From assembly GCF_032302195.1 (NCBI RefSeq), contig NZ_CP135275.1, forward strand, positions 3,782,001 through 3,846,000: a stretch of DNA of 64,000 bases. The letters run 5' to 3'. A program made the position numbers and the translations under genes. How positions within the stretch are numbered: the stretch's first letter is position 1; each line of letters begins with the position of its first letter. The notes beneath the pieces were generated by a model. The model had not been told where the DNA came from. It saw nothing but the letters and a program-made list of their open reading frames with translations, and searched no databases. This document shows positions 38,826 through 46,835 of the stretch, piece after piece. The DNA is from Paenibacillus sp. MMS20-IR301 (lineage in GTDB: Bacteria > Bacillota > Bacilli > Paenibacillales > Paenibacillaceae).

Positions 38826-39023
38826 TTTAAGAGTTCCTGCCAAGGGGCTTAAGTACGGTGTTTCCCTACTCCAAACGGCCTATACAAGGCGGATAATTCT
38901 GCTGGCTTGTCCTACCGGAAGGGCCTATATCTGCCTGCCTCTTTCCTGATAGGATGCACTGTTTTCCGCAACTTATCAGGCTTCAGCACAAATAAACCCT
39001 GATACTTGCAGGGACTTCAAGCG

Positions 39024-39054
39024 CACAAAAGGCTGCCCGCAAATGCGGACAGCC
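39024..39054 (-). terminator. Intrinsic terminator of the aldo/keto reductase gene
   Basis: Minus-strand GGCTGTCCGC-ATTT-GCGGGCAGCC (one mismatch) then TTTTGTG. Confidence 0.8.
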
Positions 39055-39085
39055 CGGCCGTTCCTGCTGCTATGCTGCAGCACAA

Positions 39086-39949
39086 TCAAATCATATCCAG
39101 CGGCACCTTCCATGAAGGCTGGGGAAACGCATCATCCAGCTGCCAAAGCTCGTCGGCGGTAAGCACAAGCTTGCCGGCCGCGGCATTCTGGGCAACATGC
39201 TCACGGGTTGCCGCTTTGGGGATCGCCAGCACATCCCCTTCGTGAATGCTCCAGGCCAGCAGAATCTGCAGCGGCGTCACGCCATGGCTCTCGGCTATCT
39301 GCCGTACTGTCTCATTCTCCGTTAACCCTTTCCGCAGCTTCCCTGCCTGGGCCAGCGGAGAATACGCCATCACTGGAATCTTATGCCCCTTCAGCCAAGG
39401 CAGCAGCTCATGCTCAATTCCTCTTGAGCCGAGATGATAGAGCACCTGGTTAACCGCGCAGCGGTTGCCGCCGGGAATACGCAGCAGCTCCTGCATATCC
39501 GCAGTATCCAGATTGGATACGCCCCAGCGGGCGATTAATCCGGAAGCCACCAGCGCCTCCATGCCGGCAACCGTCTCTTCCAGCGGGATCTTGCCGCGCC
39601 AGTGCAGCAGATACAGGTCCAGATGATCCGTGCCGAGCCGCTTCAGGCTGGCTTCACAGCTGCGGATCAGCTTATCTCCCGCGGCATTATGCGGATACAC
39701 CTTGGAGACCAGAAACACCTGGTCACGGATGCCCCGCAGCGCTTCGCCGACCAATTCCTCGGAACGCCCTTCCCCGTACATTTCGGCGGTGTCAATCAGG
39801 TTCATTCCAAGCTCTACGCCCAGGCGCAGTGCGGCTATTTCTTCAGCCCGGCTTGAGGCGTGATCCCCTATGGACCAGGTTCCCTGGCCCAGTCTGGGCA
39901 GTGCTGTCCCGTCCGGCAGAGTGACTAGTTCAGATATCGTTGTACTCAT
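39086..39949 (-). CDS. Aldo/keto reductase
   Basis: 287-aa NADPH-dependent reductase with a (beta/alpha)8 barrel. Catalytic tetrad visible: Asp in NLIDTAEMYG, Tyr in the same motif, Lys in LVSKVYPHN, His in LYLLHWRG. AAGGAG stands 11 nt before ATG. Single-gene unit with its own terminator. Substrate cannot be assigned; YvgN/YtbE-like general aldehyde reduction is plausible. Confidence 0.92.
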   Translation of the reverse strand: MSTTISELVTLPDGTALPRLGQGTWSIGDHASSRAEEIAALRLGVELGMNLIDTAEMYGEGRSEELVGEALRGIRDQVFLVSKVYPHNAAGDKLIRSCEASLKRLGTDHLDLYLLHWRGKIPLEETVAGMEALVASGLIARWGVSNLDTADMQELLRIPGGNRCAVNQVLYHLGSRGIEHELLPWLKGHKIPVMAYSPLAQAGKLRKGLTENETVRQIAESHGVTPLQILLAWSIHEGDVLAIPKAATREHVAQNAAAGKLVLTADELWQLDDAFPQPSWKVPLDMI

Positions 39950-40172
39950 AGTGATGAATTCTCCTTATCGGATGAATGGTAATTGCTGTTACTACCTATA
40001 CTTACCATAATAACCCTCCCGAAACATCAGGTAAGTGTCCAAATCTGTAACTATAAACAGAACATCATTAATATAATGCCAAATTCACTCAAACTGCCAC
40101 ATTCAGCACAGCAAGCGGACTATCTGCTCGCTTGAGACGGTTCCAACTGTCCTCAAGCCTGGCACTTAGGCA

Positions 40173-40213
40173 CTTTTTCGCGGGATTAACGTCTCTCCTG
40201 TCCGTAACGCTAA
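40173..40213. repeat. Fifth copy of the GGACA-type intergenic repeat
   Basis: Within the 303-bp gap 39950-40252. As reverse complement, TTAGCGTTACGGACAGGAG... matches the copy at 29210-29236 at 24 of 27 positions; the flank CTTTTTCGCGGGATTAACG also resembles the flank of the copy at 29264-29308. The rest of the gap shows no gene. Confidence 0.6.
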
Positions 40214-40252
40214 CCCGGCTCATTAACGCGTGGATCAGGATGGACGAACAAA

Positions 40253-40567
40253 CTAACCGATTAATTTCAGCCCGGCTACCGCTCCGAGAATCAGCACGAT
40301 ACAGAAGATCCGCCGCAGGTCCCGCGCTTCACCATAGAACAGCATTCCCATGATTGCAGCGCCGGACGCGCCGATCCCTGTCCAGATGGCATAGGCGATT
40401 CCCATCGGCAGCGTCTCCATAGCCAGTGACAGCAGCAGGAAGCTTGCGCCGAAGCCCAGAACCAGCAGAAGGACCGACTGCCAGTTGCGGTGCTTATGCA
40501 GCCTGCCTATCATCGCTACCCCGAACATCTCGCATAATCCTGCGGCAATTAACATCATCCATGCCAT
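40253..40567 (-). CDS. ykkD: SMR guanidinium exporter subunit YkkD/GdnD
   Basis: 104-aa small multidrug resistance protein with four transmembrane helices. The membrane-embedded Glu is E13 (GLCEMFGVAMI) and the YkkD-type pattern AMETLPMGIAYAIWTG is clear. It forms a heterodimer with the YkkC partner encoded 1 nt upstream. Control by the guanidine-I riboswitch points to export of guanidinium. Confidence 0.93.
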   Translation of the reverse strand: MAWMMLIAAGLCEMFGVAMIGRLHKHRNWQSVLLLVLGFGASFLLLSLAMETLPMGIAYAIWTGIGASGAAIMGMLFYGEARDLRRIFCIVLILGAVAGLKLIG

Positions 40568-40568
40568 T

Positions 40569-40955
40569 TTAATTCAGCTCCTTTACATGCTTATCTTGAT
40601 CTTCTGCCGGAGTGGCAAGCTTCAGCCCGACTACACCGGCCAGCAGCACGGCAATCAGGATCAGCTTCAGCGGGCGCAGCGGCTCCCCGAACAGCACACC
40701 TCCGGTAAGCACCGTTCCCGCTGTTCCAAGTCCCACGAATACGGCGTAGACGGTGCCGACCGGCAGCCTGCCGCTGGCCCGGATAAGGGCATAGAAGCTG
40801 ACCAGGATGGCCACCGCTGTCACGGCCCACTCCCATGGAACCGAAGCATGCTTCAGCCCGATTACCCAGACTACCTCGAAGCAGGCCGCCCCTGCAATCA
40901 TTGCCCATGCCTTACCGTTGCCGCTTTTTCTGTTTGTGTCTTTGCTTGTGTCCAT
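40569..40955 (-). CDS. ykkC: SMR guanidinium exporter subunit YkkC/GdnC
   Basis: 128-aa four-helix SMR protein. The key motif [13 protein letters not shown] with E27 and the Gdx-type Trp three residues later is that of guanidinium exporters rather than quaternary-ammonium pumps. About 12 hydrophilic residues precede helix 1. ATG at 40955 has GGGGAG about 7 nt upstream; the frame continuing to 41051 lies inside the riboswitch and is not coding. Translated just before ykkD. Confidence 0.93.
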   Translation of the reverse strand: MDTSKDTNRKSGNGKAWAMIAGAACFEVVWVIGLKHASVPWEWAVTAVAILVSFYALIRASGRLPVGTVYAVFVGLGTAGTVLTGGVLFGEPLRPLKLILIAVLLAGVVGLKLATPAEDQDKHVKELN

Positions 40956-40971
40956 TTCTCTCTCCCCCTGA

Positions 40972-41116
40972 AAATAAAATAAGCCCGGAAGGTTATCGTC
41001 AGCATTGACGATACCTCCCGGGCTTTTATCCCTCCGTGTATACACGGACAAAACTCACTCCGCGCGTTCTCCCTCGGACCAGGCCAGCGCCAATTGCACA
41101 CTGCGGAACCCTAGAG
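40972..41116 (-). ncRNA. Guanidine-I (ykkC) riboswitch with terminator
   Basis: Read on the minus strand from 41116: CTCTAGGGTTCCGCAG, then CTGGTCCGAGGGAGAACGC, then ACACGGAGGGATAAAAGCCC, the conserved blocks of the guanidine-I aptamer. The last block runs into a long hairpin (AGCCCGGGAGGTATCGTCA pairing with its near complement down to 40982) followed by TTATTTTATTTT, an intrinsic terminator. Guanidine binding should disrupt termination and turn on ykkC-ykkD. Confidence 0.93.
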
Positions 41117-41360
41117 AACAAATGAAAGCTTATTAAGTTACATCGTATGTTAGCAAATCCGGCTGCGAAAAGCAAGCACCAGGTTGTGCCAGACTCCATT
41201 TCCCCCTGATTCCATGGCTATTATAGATGTTACCCAGGTTCCGTTACCAGATTGGGACTTGCAGCATACAGCATGCTGCAGTATGATCACGTAAAGATGA
41301 ACTGGTAATATATTGAATTTTATAATTATAAATCTAATAGTTATGAAAAGAGGCAGAGTT

Positions 41361-42290
41361 ATGTTCCAATCCAGACATTTTCATATTCTTCCAATCGCAG
41401 ACGGAATCTATGCCCTTGAAGCTGCGGAGCAAGGCGGAGCCATGAGCAACGCCGGTATTATCGATTTGGGCGGCTGTACACTAATCTTCGACACCTTCAA
41501 TACTCCGCAGGCCGGACAAGATCTGCGCAGGGCCGCTTTGCACCTGCTGAATCAGCCGGTCCGCTATGTTGTTAACAGCCATTGGCATGGAGATCATGTC
41601 CGGGGCAACCAAATGTTCTGTGAAGAAACGATTATAGCCTCTAATATAACCAGAGAGCTGATGCGAAGAACCCAGCCTGAATGGCTCGCCCGCATGACTC
41701 CGCTGCTGCCTAATCTGCAGACGGATCTTGCTGCACTTGCCGCCGCAATCTCTGCTGAACCAGACGAAGCCGCGCGGCTCCGTCTGACTGCGGAACAAGC
41801 TTATCTGCAGGAAATACGCGAGTCCATTGAAACACTGATAGTAACTTATCCGGCAATTACATACAGCCGGGAGTTGACCCTCTCCGGCAGTAAAAGAAGC
41901 GTTGCGCTCCGCTCGCTCGGTGAGGCTCACACAGCATGTGATACCATCCTGTATTCGCCTGCAGATTCAGTTGTATTCGCCGGAGATGTTATCGCCGTCC
42001 AGAATCATCCGCTGTTCACGGACGGTAATCCGCAGAGCTGGCTGCTTGCCCTCGATACACTGGAGAAGCTGGGTGCTCAGCAGATTGTTCCCGGCCACGG
42101 TCCAGTCAGCGGCGCCGGCAGTATCAGCAGCATGAGGCAATACATCACAGACCTGCTGGCTCTACGCGGGGAACACGGCAGCTCAGGGGACGCGGTGGAA
42201 ATTTCAGACATCCCAGTTCCCGCAGCTTATCAGGACTGGAAGGCCACCGGTGTGTTCTACCGTAACCTGGAGTTTCTGCTCAGTCAATAA
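41361..42290 (+). CDS. MBL-fold metallohydrolase
   Basis: 309-aa metallo-beta-lactamase-fold protein. Zinc motif HWHGDHVRGN (about residue 74), later metal ligands in GEAHTACD, VFAGDVIA and PGHGPV. No signal peptide, so not an obvious secreted beta-lactamase. ATG at 41361 has AGAGG 7 nt upstream and is preferred over ATG at 41313 or 41343. Ends in a bidirectional terminator shared with the GH3 gene. Substrate unknown. Confidence 0.88.
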   Translation: MFQSRHFHILPIADGIYALEAAEQGGAMSNAGIIDLGGCTLIFDTFNTPQAGQDLRRAALHLLNQPVRYVVNSHWHGDHVRGNQMFCEETIIASNITRELMRRTQPEWLARMTPLLPNLQTDLAALAAAISAEPDEAARLRLTAEQAYLQEIRESIETLIVTYPAITYSRELTLSGSKRSVALRSLGEAHTACDTILYSPADSVVFAGDVIAVQNHPLFTDGNPQSWLLALDTLEKLGAQQIVPGHGPVSGAGSISSMRQYITDLLALRGEHGSSGDAVEISDIPVPAAYQDWKATGVFYRNLEFLLSQ

Positions 42291-42334
42291 AAGCAAAGGC
42301 AGGAGGTCAGGTGCTGACCTCCCCCTTTGCTTTT
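42289..42334. terminator. Bidirectional terminator between MBL and GH3 genes
   Basis: AAAAGCAAAGG pairs with CCTTTGCTTTT, and inside it GGAGGTCAG with CTGACCTCC. A and T runs at the ends serve both convergent genes. Confidence 0.85.
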
Positions 42335-42367
42335 GCCTGAACTGTTTCAATATATGCTTACTCAGCC

Positions 42368-44650
42368 TTACTCCTGCCCGGCCAGCGCGTTCAGCTCACG
42401 CAAATCCTCCGCCAGATCGGCTTCGGTATACTTGCCCTGCCCGAAGCCGATTAAGGCGCGCAAAGGCATATATTTCATCATCGCCAGGAACATTTCCGGG
42501 TTATCCCCCATCGCATCCTCCATACCGAAAATACTGCCGTACTTCTTCGCTTTGCCCTCGGTAAGCGGGTTGGCCAGCAGGTCGCCCACTGTGCTGTTGC
42601 GGTGGAATTCTGCTGCCAGCTTCACCGTTGATACAACTTCAAGCTCTGCACTGAGGCGGATATCACGGGAGGAGGAGCCGACAGAGACCGTGAACAACCC
42701 GCTCTCCACATGCCAATCGGCTAATCCCACGTTGTAGTAAGCGAACGAGCGTTTATTCAGCTCGAAGGTTACCTCCCGTTCTTCACCCGGCTGCAGCTCG
42801 ATCTTGTCGAAGCCCTTCAGCTCCTGCAGCGGACGGATTACACTGCTCTCCACATCGCTAACATACAGCTGTACCGTTTCTTTCCCCGCTCTGCTGCCGG
42901 TATTCTTCACGGTTACCTTCACCTGAACGGTATCCGTATCGCTGATGCGGGTATGGTCCAGAACCAGATTGCTGTACTGGAACTCGGTATAGCTAAGTCC
43001 GAAGCCGAACGGGAACAGCGGCTCGATTTCTTTTTTATCATAATAACGGTAGCCGACGAACAAGCCTTCCTTGTACTCCACAGTATCGCCTTCGCCCGGG
43101 AAATTCAGGAACGACGGATTATCACTCAGCTTCTGCGGGAAAGTCTCCGCCAGCTTGCCGCTTGGACTGGCTTCACCGAAGAGCAGATCGGCAACGGCGC
43201 CGCCAAAGGCCTGTCCGCCGAGATAGCCCTCCAGCACTGCCTTAGCCTGCGGCAGCCACGGCATCTCCACCGGTGAACCGTTGCTCAGCACCACGATGAT
43301 ACTGCTCTGTACTTCTGCGACCGCAGCGATTAACGCCTTATGGTTAGCCGGTAGCGACAGATGCGCCCGGTCATACCCTTCCGACTCATAGCGGTCTGGA
43401 AGTCCGAGGAACAGCACGGCTGCATCTGCCTTAGCTGCTGTATCCCGCGCTTCCTGCAGCAATGCCTCATTAACGTCATCATTTGCCAGCTCATATCCCC
43501 GGGCATACAGGAAGCTTGCCGCATCACCTGCTACAGCCTGCATCTCAGTGAAAGCATCATCCAGCTTCGTCGGATTCACATGCGAGCTGCCGCCGCCCTG
43601 ATAACGCGGGGTTGTGGCGAATTCGCCGATAATAGCCAGCGTGCCGCTCTTAGGCAGCGGCAGAATGCCGTCTTCATTCTTCAGCAGCACCATGCTCTCC
43701 CGGGCCACTTCACGCGCGAGTGCATGATGCTTCTCCCGGTCAAATACAATATCCCCGCGGCGGTTCCCTGTGCTGCGGAAGACAAATTCCAGCATCCGCG
43801 TAACAGCCAGATCCAGCGTCTCCACAGGCAGCTCGCCGCTGTTCACCGCAGCAACAATCTTCGCATCACCGATGCCCCCGCTTGACGGCATCTCCAGCTC
43901 CAGCCCGGCCTGCAGTGCCTTCACCCGCTCATTAACAGCGCCCCAGTCGGATACCACGAAGCCTTCGAAGCCCCACTCCTCACGGAGTACTCTGGTCAGC
44001 AGCGCTTCACTTTCAGAGGCATATTCGCCGTTAACCTGATTATAGGAGCACATTACGCTCCACGGCTGGCTCTGCTTCACTGTGCCTTCAAAGCTGGCCA
44101 GATAGATCTCCCGGAGTGTCCGCTCGTCAATCACCGCATTTACAGACATTCTGCGGTGCTCCTGGTTATTGGCGGCGAAATGCTTCAGCGAGGTTCCGAC
44201 ACCCTGGCTCTGCACGCCCTTCACATGACTGGCAGCCATCTCCGAAGCCAGATAGGGATCTTCCGAGAAATATTCAAAGTTCCGGCCGTTCAGCGGGGAG
44301 CGTTTGATATTGTTGCCGGGTCCTAGCAGAACCGCCACATTCTCCGCCTGGCATTCTGCTCCCAGCGCTTCGCCTACCCGGGTGATCAGCTTCCGGTCCC
44401 AGGTGGAAGCCAGTCCGGCCGCGGAAGGGAAGCAGGTTGCCGGTACACTGTTGTGCAGACCGAGATGATCCGCATCTCCCTGCTGCTTACGAAGGCCATG
44501 AGGTCCGTCTGTTACCATTAATGAAGGAATCCCCAGCCGCTCTATTCCCTTGGTATTCCAGAAATCCAGTCCCGAGCACAGCCCGGCCTTTTCTTCGAGT
44601 GTCATTTGTGAAATAAGCTTCTGAATATCCGCTGCTGTTGCCGTTGTCAT
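42368..44650 (-). CDS. GH3 beta-glucosidase-type glycosidase
   Basis: 760-aa enzyme with GH3 N-terminal barrel, C-terminal alpha/beta domain and fibronectin III-like domain (about residues 580-655), plus about 75 further residues. Nucleophile D235 lies in [10 protein letters not shown]. No signal peptide, so it acts on imported oligosaccharides. ATG at 44650 has AGGAGGG with 8-nt spacing; the TTG at 44656 is too close to that site. Divergent from an AraC regulator, its likely controller. Beta-glucosidase activity is the family default. Confidence 0.9.
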   Translation of the reverse strand: MTTATAADIQKLISQMTLEEKAGLCSGLDFWNTKGIERLGIPSLMVTDGPHGLRKQQGDADHLGLHNSVPATCFPSAAGLASTWDRKLITRVGEALGAECQAENVAVLLGPGNNIKRSPLNGRNFEYFSEDPYLASEMAASHVKGVQSQGVGTSLKHFAANNQEHRRMSVNAVIDERTLREIYLASFEGTVKQSQPWSVMCSYNQVNGEYASESEALLTRVLREEWGFEGFVVSDWGAVNERVKALQAGLELEMPSSGGIGDAKIVAAVNSGELPVETLDLAVTRMLEFVFRSTGNRRGDIVFDREKHHALAREVARESMVLLKNEDGILPLPKSGTLAIIGEFATTPRYQGGGSSHVNPTKLDDAFTEMQAVAGDAASFLYARGYELANDDVNEALLQEARDTAAKADAAVLFLGLPDRYESEGYDRAHLSLPANHKALIAAVAEVQSSIIVVLSNGSPVEMPWLPQAKAVLEGYLGGQAFGGAVADLLFGEASPSGKLAETFPQKLSDNPSFLNFPGEGDTVEYKEGLFVGYRYYDKKEIEPLFPFGFGLSYTEFQYSNLVLDHTRISDTDTVQVKVTVKNTGSRAGKETVQLYVSDVESSVIRPLQELKGFDKIELQPGEEREVTFELNKRSFAYYNVGLADWHVESGLFTVSVGSSSRDIRLSAELEVVSTVKLAAEFHRNSTVGDLLANPLTEGKAKKYGSIFGMEDAMGDNPEMFLAMMKYMPLRALIGFGQGKYTEADLAEDLRELNALAGQE

Positions 44651-44713
44651 ATCCAAAACCCTCCTAAGAATACGTTTTCTTTCTTCATTTTAGCTTACTT
44701 GTTCAAGCTTTTA

Positions 44714-44743
44714 TGGTATTTTAATTGTATTTTTGGTATTTTT
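44714..44743. promoter_or_regulatory. Direct repeat TGGTATTTT x2, possible AraC operator
   Basis: TGGTATTTT at 44714-44722 and again at 44734-44742, 20 bp apart, about two helical turns, in the divergent region between the GH3 and AraC genes. AraC-family sites are often such direct repeats. Confidence 0.35.
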
Positions 44744-44768
44744 ATTACTAAATAGAGGAGGTTTAGTC

Positions 44769-46055
44769 ATGCCGGAGGATATAGTCTATAGCGATGGAAC
44801 AGGATACATCTGCAAGCTGGTATACGAGGCTTACCGCGTGCAGGTCCGCTGGCTGGATGCCGGAGGCAGCCTCAGGCTGGTTCTGCCCCTGGCATTCCCA
44901 AACCGCCCGGGAGCTCAGGAACACGCCGGACTGCCGGCAGATATGATGGAGGCCGTCCGCAGAAGCAGCGAGGCAACGGTACCCGGGACCGGGACGGCTG
45001 CACTCCCTCTCCTGTATACCACCGGCATGCTTGAGAATTTCATCATTCTCCGGCTGCCTCCGGATAAGGGCTACAGTGGAATTATAATCATCGGCCCGGT
45101 ATTAAGCGCACCCGTCACCGGGGACAATGCGGACAGACTGATGCGCGACTGGAGTATTCCGCCCGGGCAGCAGGAGAACTGGCGTGAGTATTTCCGCAGC
45201 CTGCCTGTGCTGGACCGGATGCGCTGGTATCATGCTGCGCTGCTGCTCTATACCCTGACTACGGGTCAGACGCTCTCAATTACAGAACTACTGCTGGCCG
45301 ACTCTGCCCAGGAGGATTCTCTCTCCCCGGAGGGCAGCGGGCCCGATCTTAATCTGTCGTACCGCCGCGAGCATACCTGGCTGCATCACGACCCGATGCT
45401 GGAGCAGGAGATGTTCCGCCACATTACCAACGGCGACAAGGCGGGACTGCTGCGGACCCAGGCTGCTTTTTCTGAAGAGAGCTACGGGCTGTTGTCCAAG
45501 AAGAGCCAGCTGCGCAGCAAAAAAAATCTGGCCGTCTCCTCCATCACTCTCGCGACCCGCGCAGCGATTGAAGGCGGACTGTTCTGGGAGATTGCCTATA
45601 CGCTCAGTGACTTCCACATCCAGCATATTGAAGAGCTGCATGATATTCCGGCTGTGGACCGTGCCCTGCTTGCCGCTCTTTGCGACTTCGCCGATCAGGT
45701 GCTGGGTACCCGCAGCCCGAAGCTGTCCCGCGTCTCCGCCTTATGCCAGAATTATATTTTTAACCATTTGTATGAAGAGATTCCGCTCAGCAGGCTGGCC
45801 GAACTCGCAGGTCTTAACGCCAGCTACCTGTCCCGGCTGTTCAAAGAAGAGACCGGCACCGCAATCAGTGATTACATTCAGCAGGAGCGGATTGAGGAAG
45901 CCAAACGCCTGATGGCGCTGCCCGGGCTCACCCTCTCTGATATTGCCTCCCGGCTGCACTTCAATGACCAGAGCTACTTCACCAAAGTGTTCAAGAGATA
46001 CACAGGCCATACCCCGGGACAATACAAGCGGGATACCGGGAGAATCACCCGTTGA
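44769..46055 (+). CDS. AraC-family transcriptional regulator
   Basis: 428-aa regulator with a roughly 320-residue N-terminal sensor region of unrecognised fold and a C-terminal AraC double HTH (about 325-425; LSRLAELAGLNASYLSRLFK, then SDIASRLHFNDQSYFTKVFK). ATG at 44769 has GAGGAGG 7 nt upstream. Divergent from the GH3 gene at 42368, the probable target. Confidence 0.9.
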   Translation: MPEDIVYSDGTGYICKLVYEAYRVQVRWLDAGGSLRLVLPLAFPNRPGAQEHAGLPADMMEAVRRSSEATVPGTGTAALPLLYTTGMLENFIILRLPPDKGYSGIIIIGPVLSAPVTGDNADRLMRDWSIPPGQQENWREYFRSLPVLDRMRWYHAALLLYTLTTGQTLSITELLLADSAQEDSLSPEGSGPDLNLSYRREHTWLHHDPMLEQEMFRHITNGDKAGLLRTQAAFSEESYGLLSKKSQLRSKKNLAVSSITLATRAAIEGGLFWEIAYTLSDFHIQHIEELHDIPAVDRALLAALCDFADQVLGTRSPKLSRVSALCQNYIFNHLYEEIPLSRLAELAGLNASYLSRLFKEETGTAISDYIQQERIEEAKRLMALPGLTLSDIASRLHFNDQSYFTKVFKRYTGHTPGQYKRDTGRITR

Positions 46056-46193
46056 CCCGGGTAGCCTATTCCATTATTGCGGCAATTACGCCGCCACAGT
46101 CTTACGGTCATGTCACAGCATAGCTCTGCAGAAATATGGTATGATCTGGATAAGAACGCTTTTAATCATTTCATTGCAAAGGAGCGGTTCAGC

Positions 46194-46559
46194 TTGGGAA
46201 TCGGGATTATCCTCGTCGGGGGAGTTGTCTTTGTCATTATGCGGGCCTTCATCCGCAATAATAACAACGGGCACAGGAACAACAGATATGGCAACAGGGG
46301 ATATGGCAGCAAAAACAGGGACAGCTCTGCTGATCAGAGCTTCATGACCGGAGCCGGAATGAGTATGTTCACAGACGATGACCGTCATCATAACGGGAAT
46401 AACGGGCAGCACAGCCATCATGATCACAGTCATGGCGGCAGTAACTGGGGCAGCAGTCATCACAGTGACCACGGCGGATGGGACAGCGGCGGGCATGACT
46501 CCGGCGGTGGGGATTCCGGCGGGGGCGGGGATTCCGGCGGCGGCGGCGGCGGCGACTAA
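46194..46559 (+). CDS. Small membrane protein with His/Gly/Asp-rich tail
   Basis: 121 aa. Starts with one transmembrane helix (GIGIILVGGVVFVIMRAFI), then an Asn/Arg-rich linker, a His/Asp-rich segment (about 65-95) and a run of Gly-Gly-Asp-Ser repeats to the end. TTG at 46194 is chosen because AAAGGAG lies 9 nt upstream and the frame then begins at the helix; a longer frame reaches 46077 with TATGAT, a possible -10, inside it. Tail resembles other Gly/His-rich secreted tails (possible metal binding); function unknown. Confidence 0.65.
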   Translation: MGIGIILVGGVVFVIMRAFIRNNNNGHRNNRYGNRGYGSKNRDSSADQSFMTGAGMSMFTDDDRHHNGNNGQHSHHDHSHGGSNWGSSHHSDHGGWDSGGHDSGGGDSGGGGDSGGGGGGD

Positions 46560-46642
46560 ACATATTCGGAGCCGGGCAAACAGGCGAAACCGACCGGCCT
46601 AGAGCAGCAAGCCGGCACCTTATGTCCAGCTTAAAAAAGACA

Positions 46643-46684
46643 GGGCAGCCCTGCGGTCTTACCGACCGCTCAGGCTGCCCTTTT
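46643..46684. terminator. Bidirectional terminator
   Basis: GGGCAGCC (46643-46650) pairs with GGCTGCCC (46673-46680), with an inner GCGGTC/GACCGC stem; TTTT follows on plus and TTTTTT on minus. Shared by the small membrane protein and the GH3 gene. Confidence 0.85.
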
Positions 46685-46835
46685 AACTGCTTAACTGGAA
46701 CTGCAAATCACTAAAGTACTCCATGAACCTGCATAAACCTTATACTCCGGTACTGCTCCTTAATTAATCCGCCATGGAACAGGCATTCATACACCTTCGT
46801 ATTCCCGGCCACAAGGCCAGGGGCTTACTTTCTTT

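Noticed and set aside
40956..41051. N-terminal extension of YkkC
   Set aside because: Lies within the riboswitch terminator and aptamer; ATG at 40955 has its own binding site.
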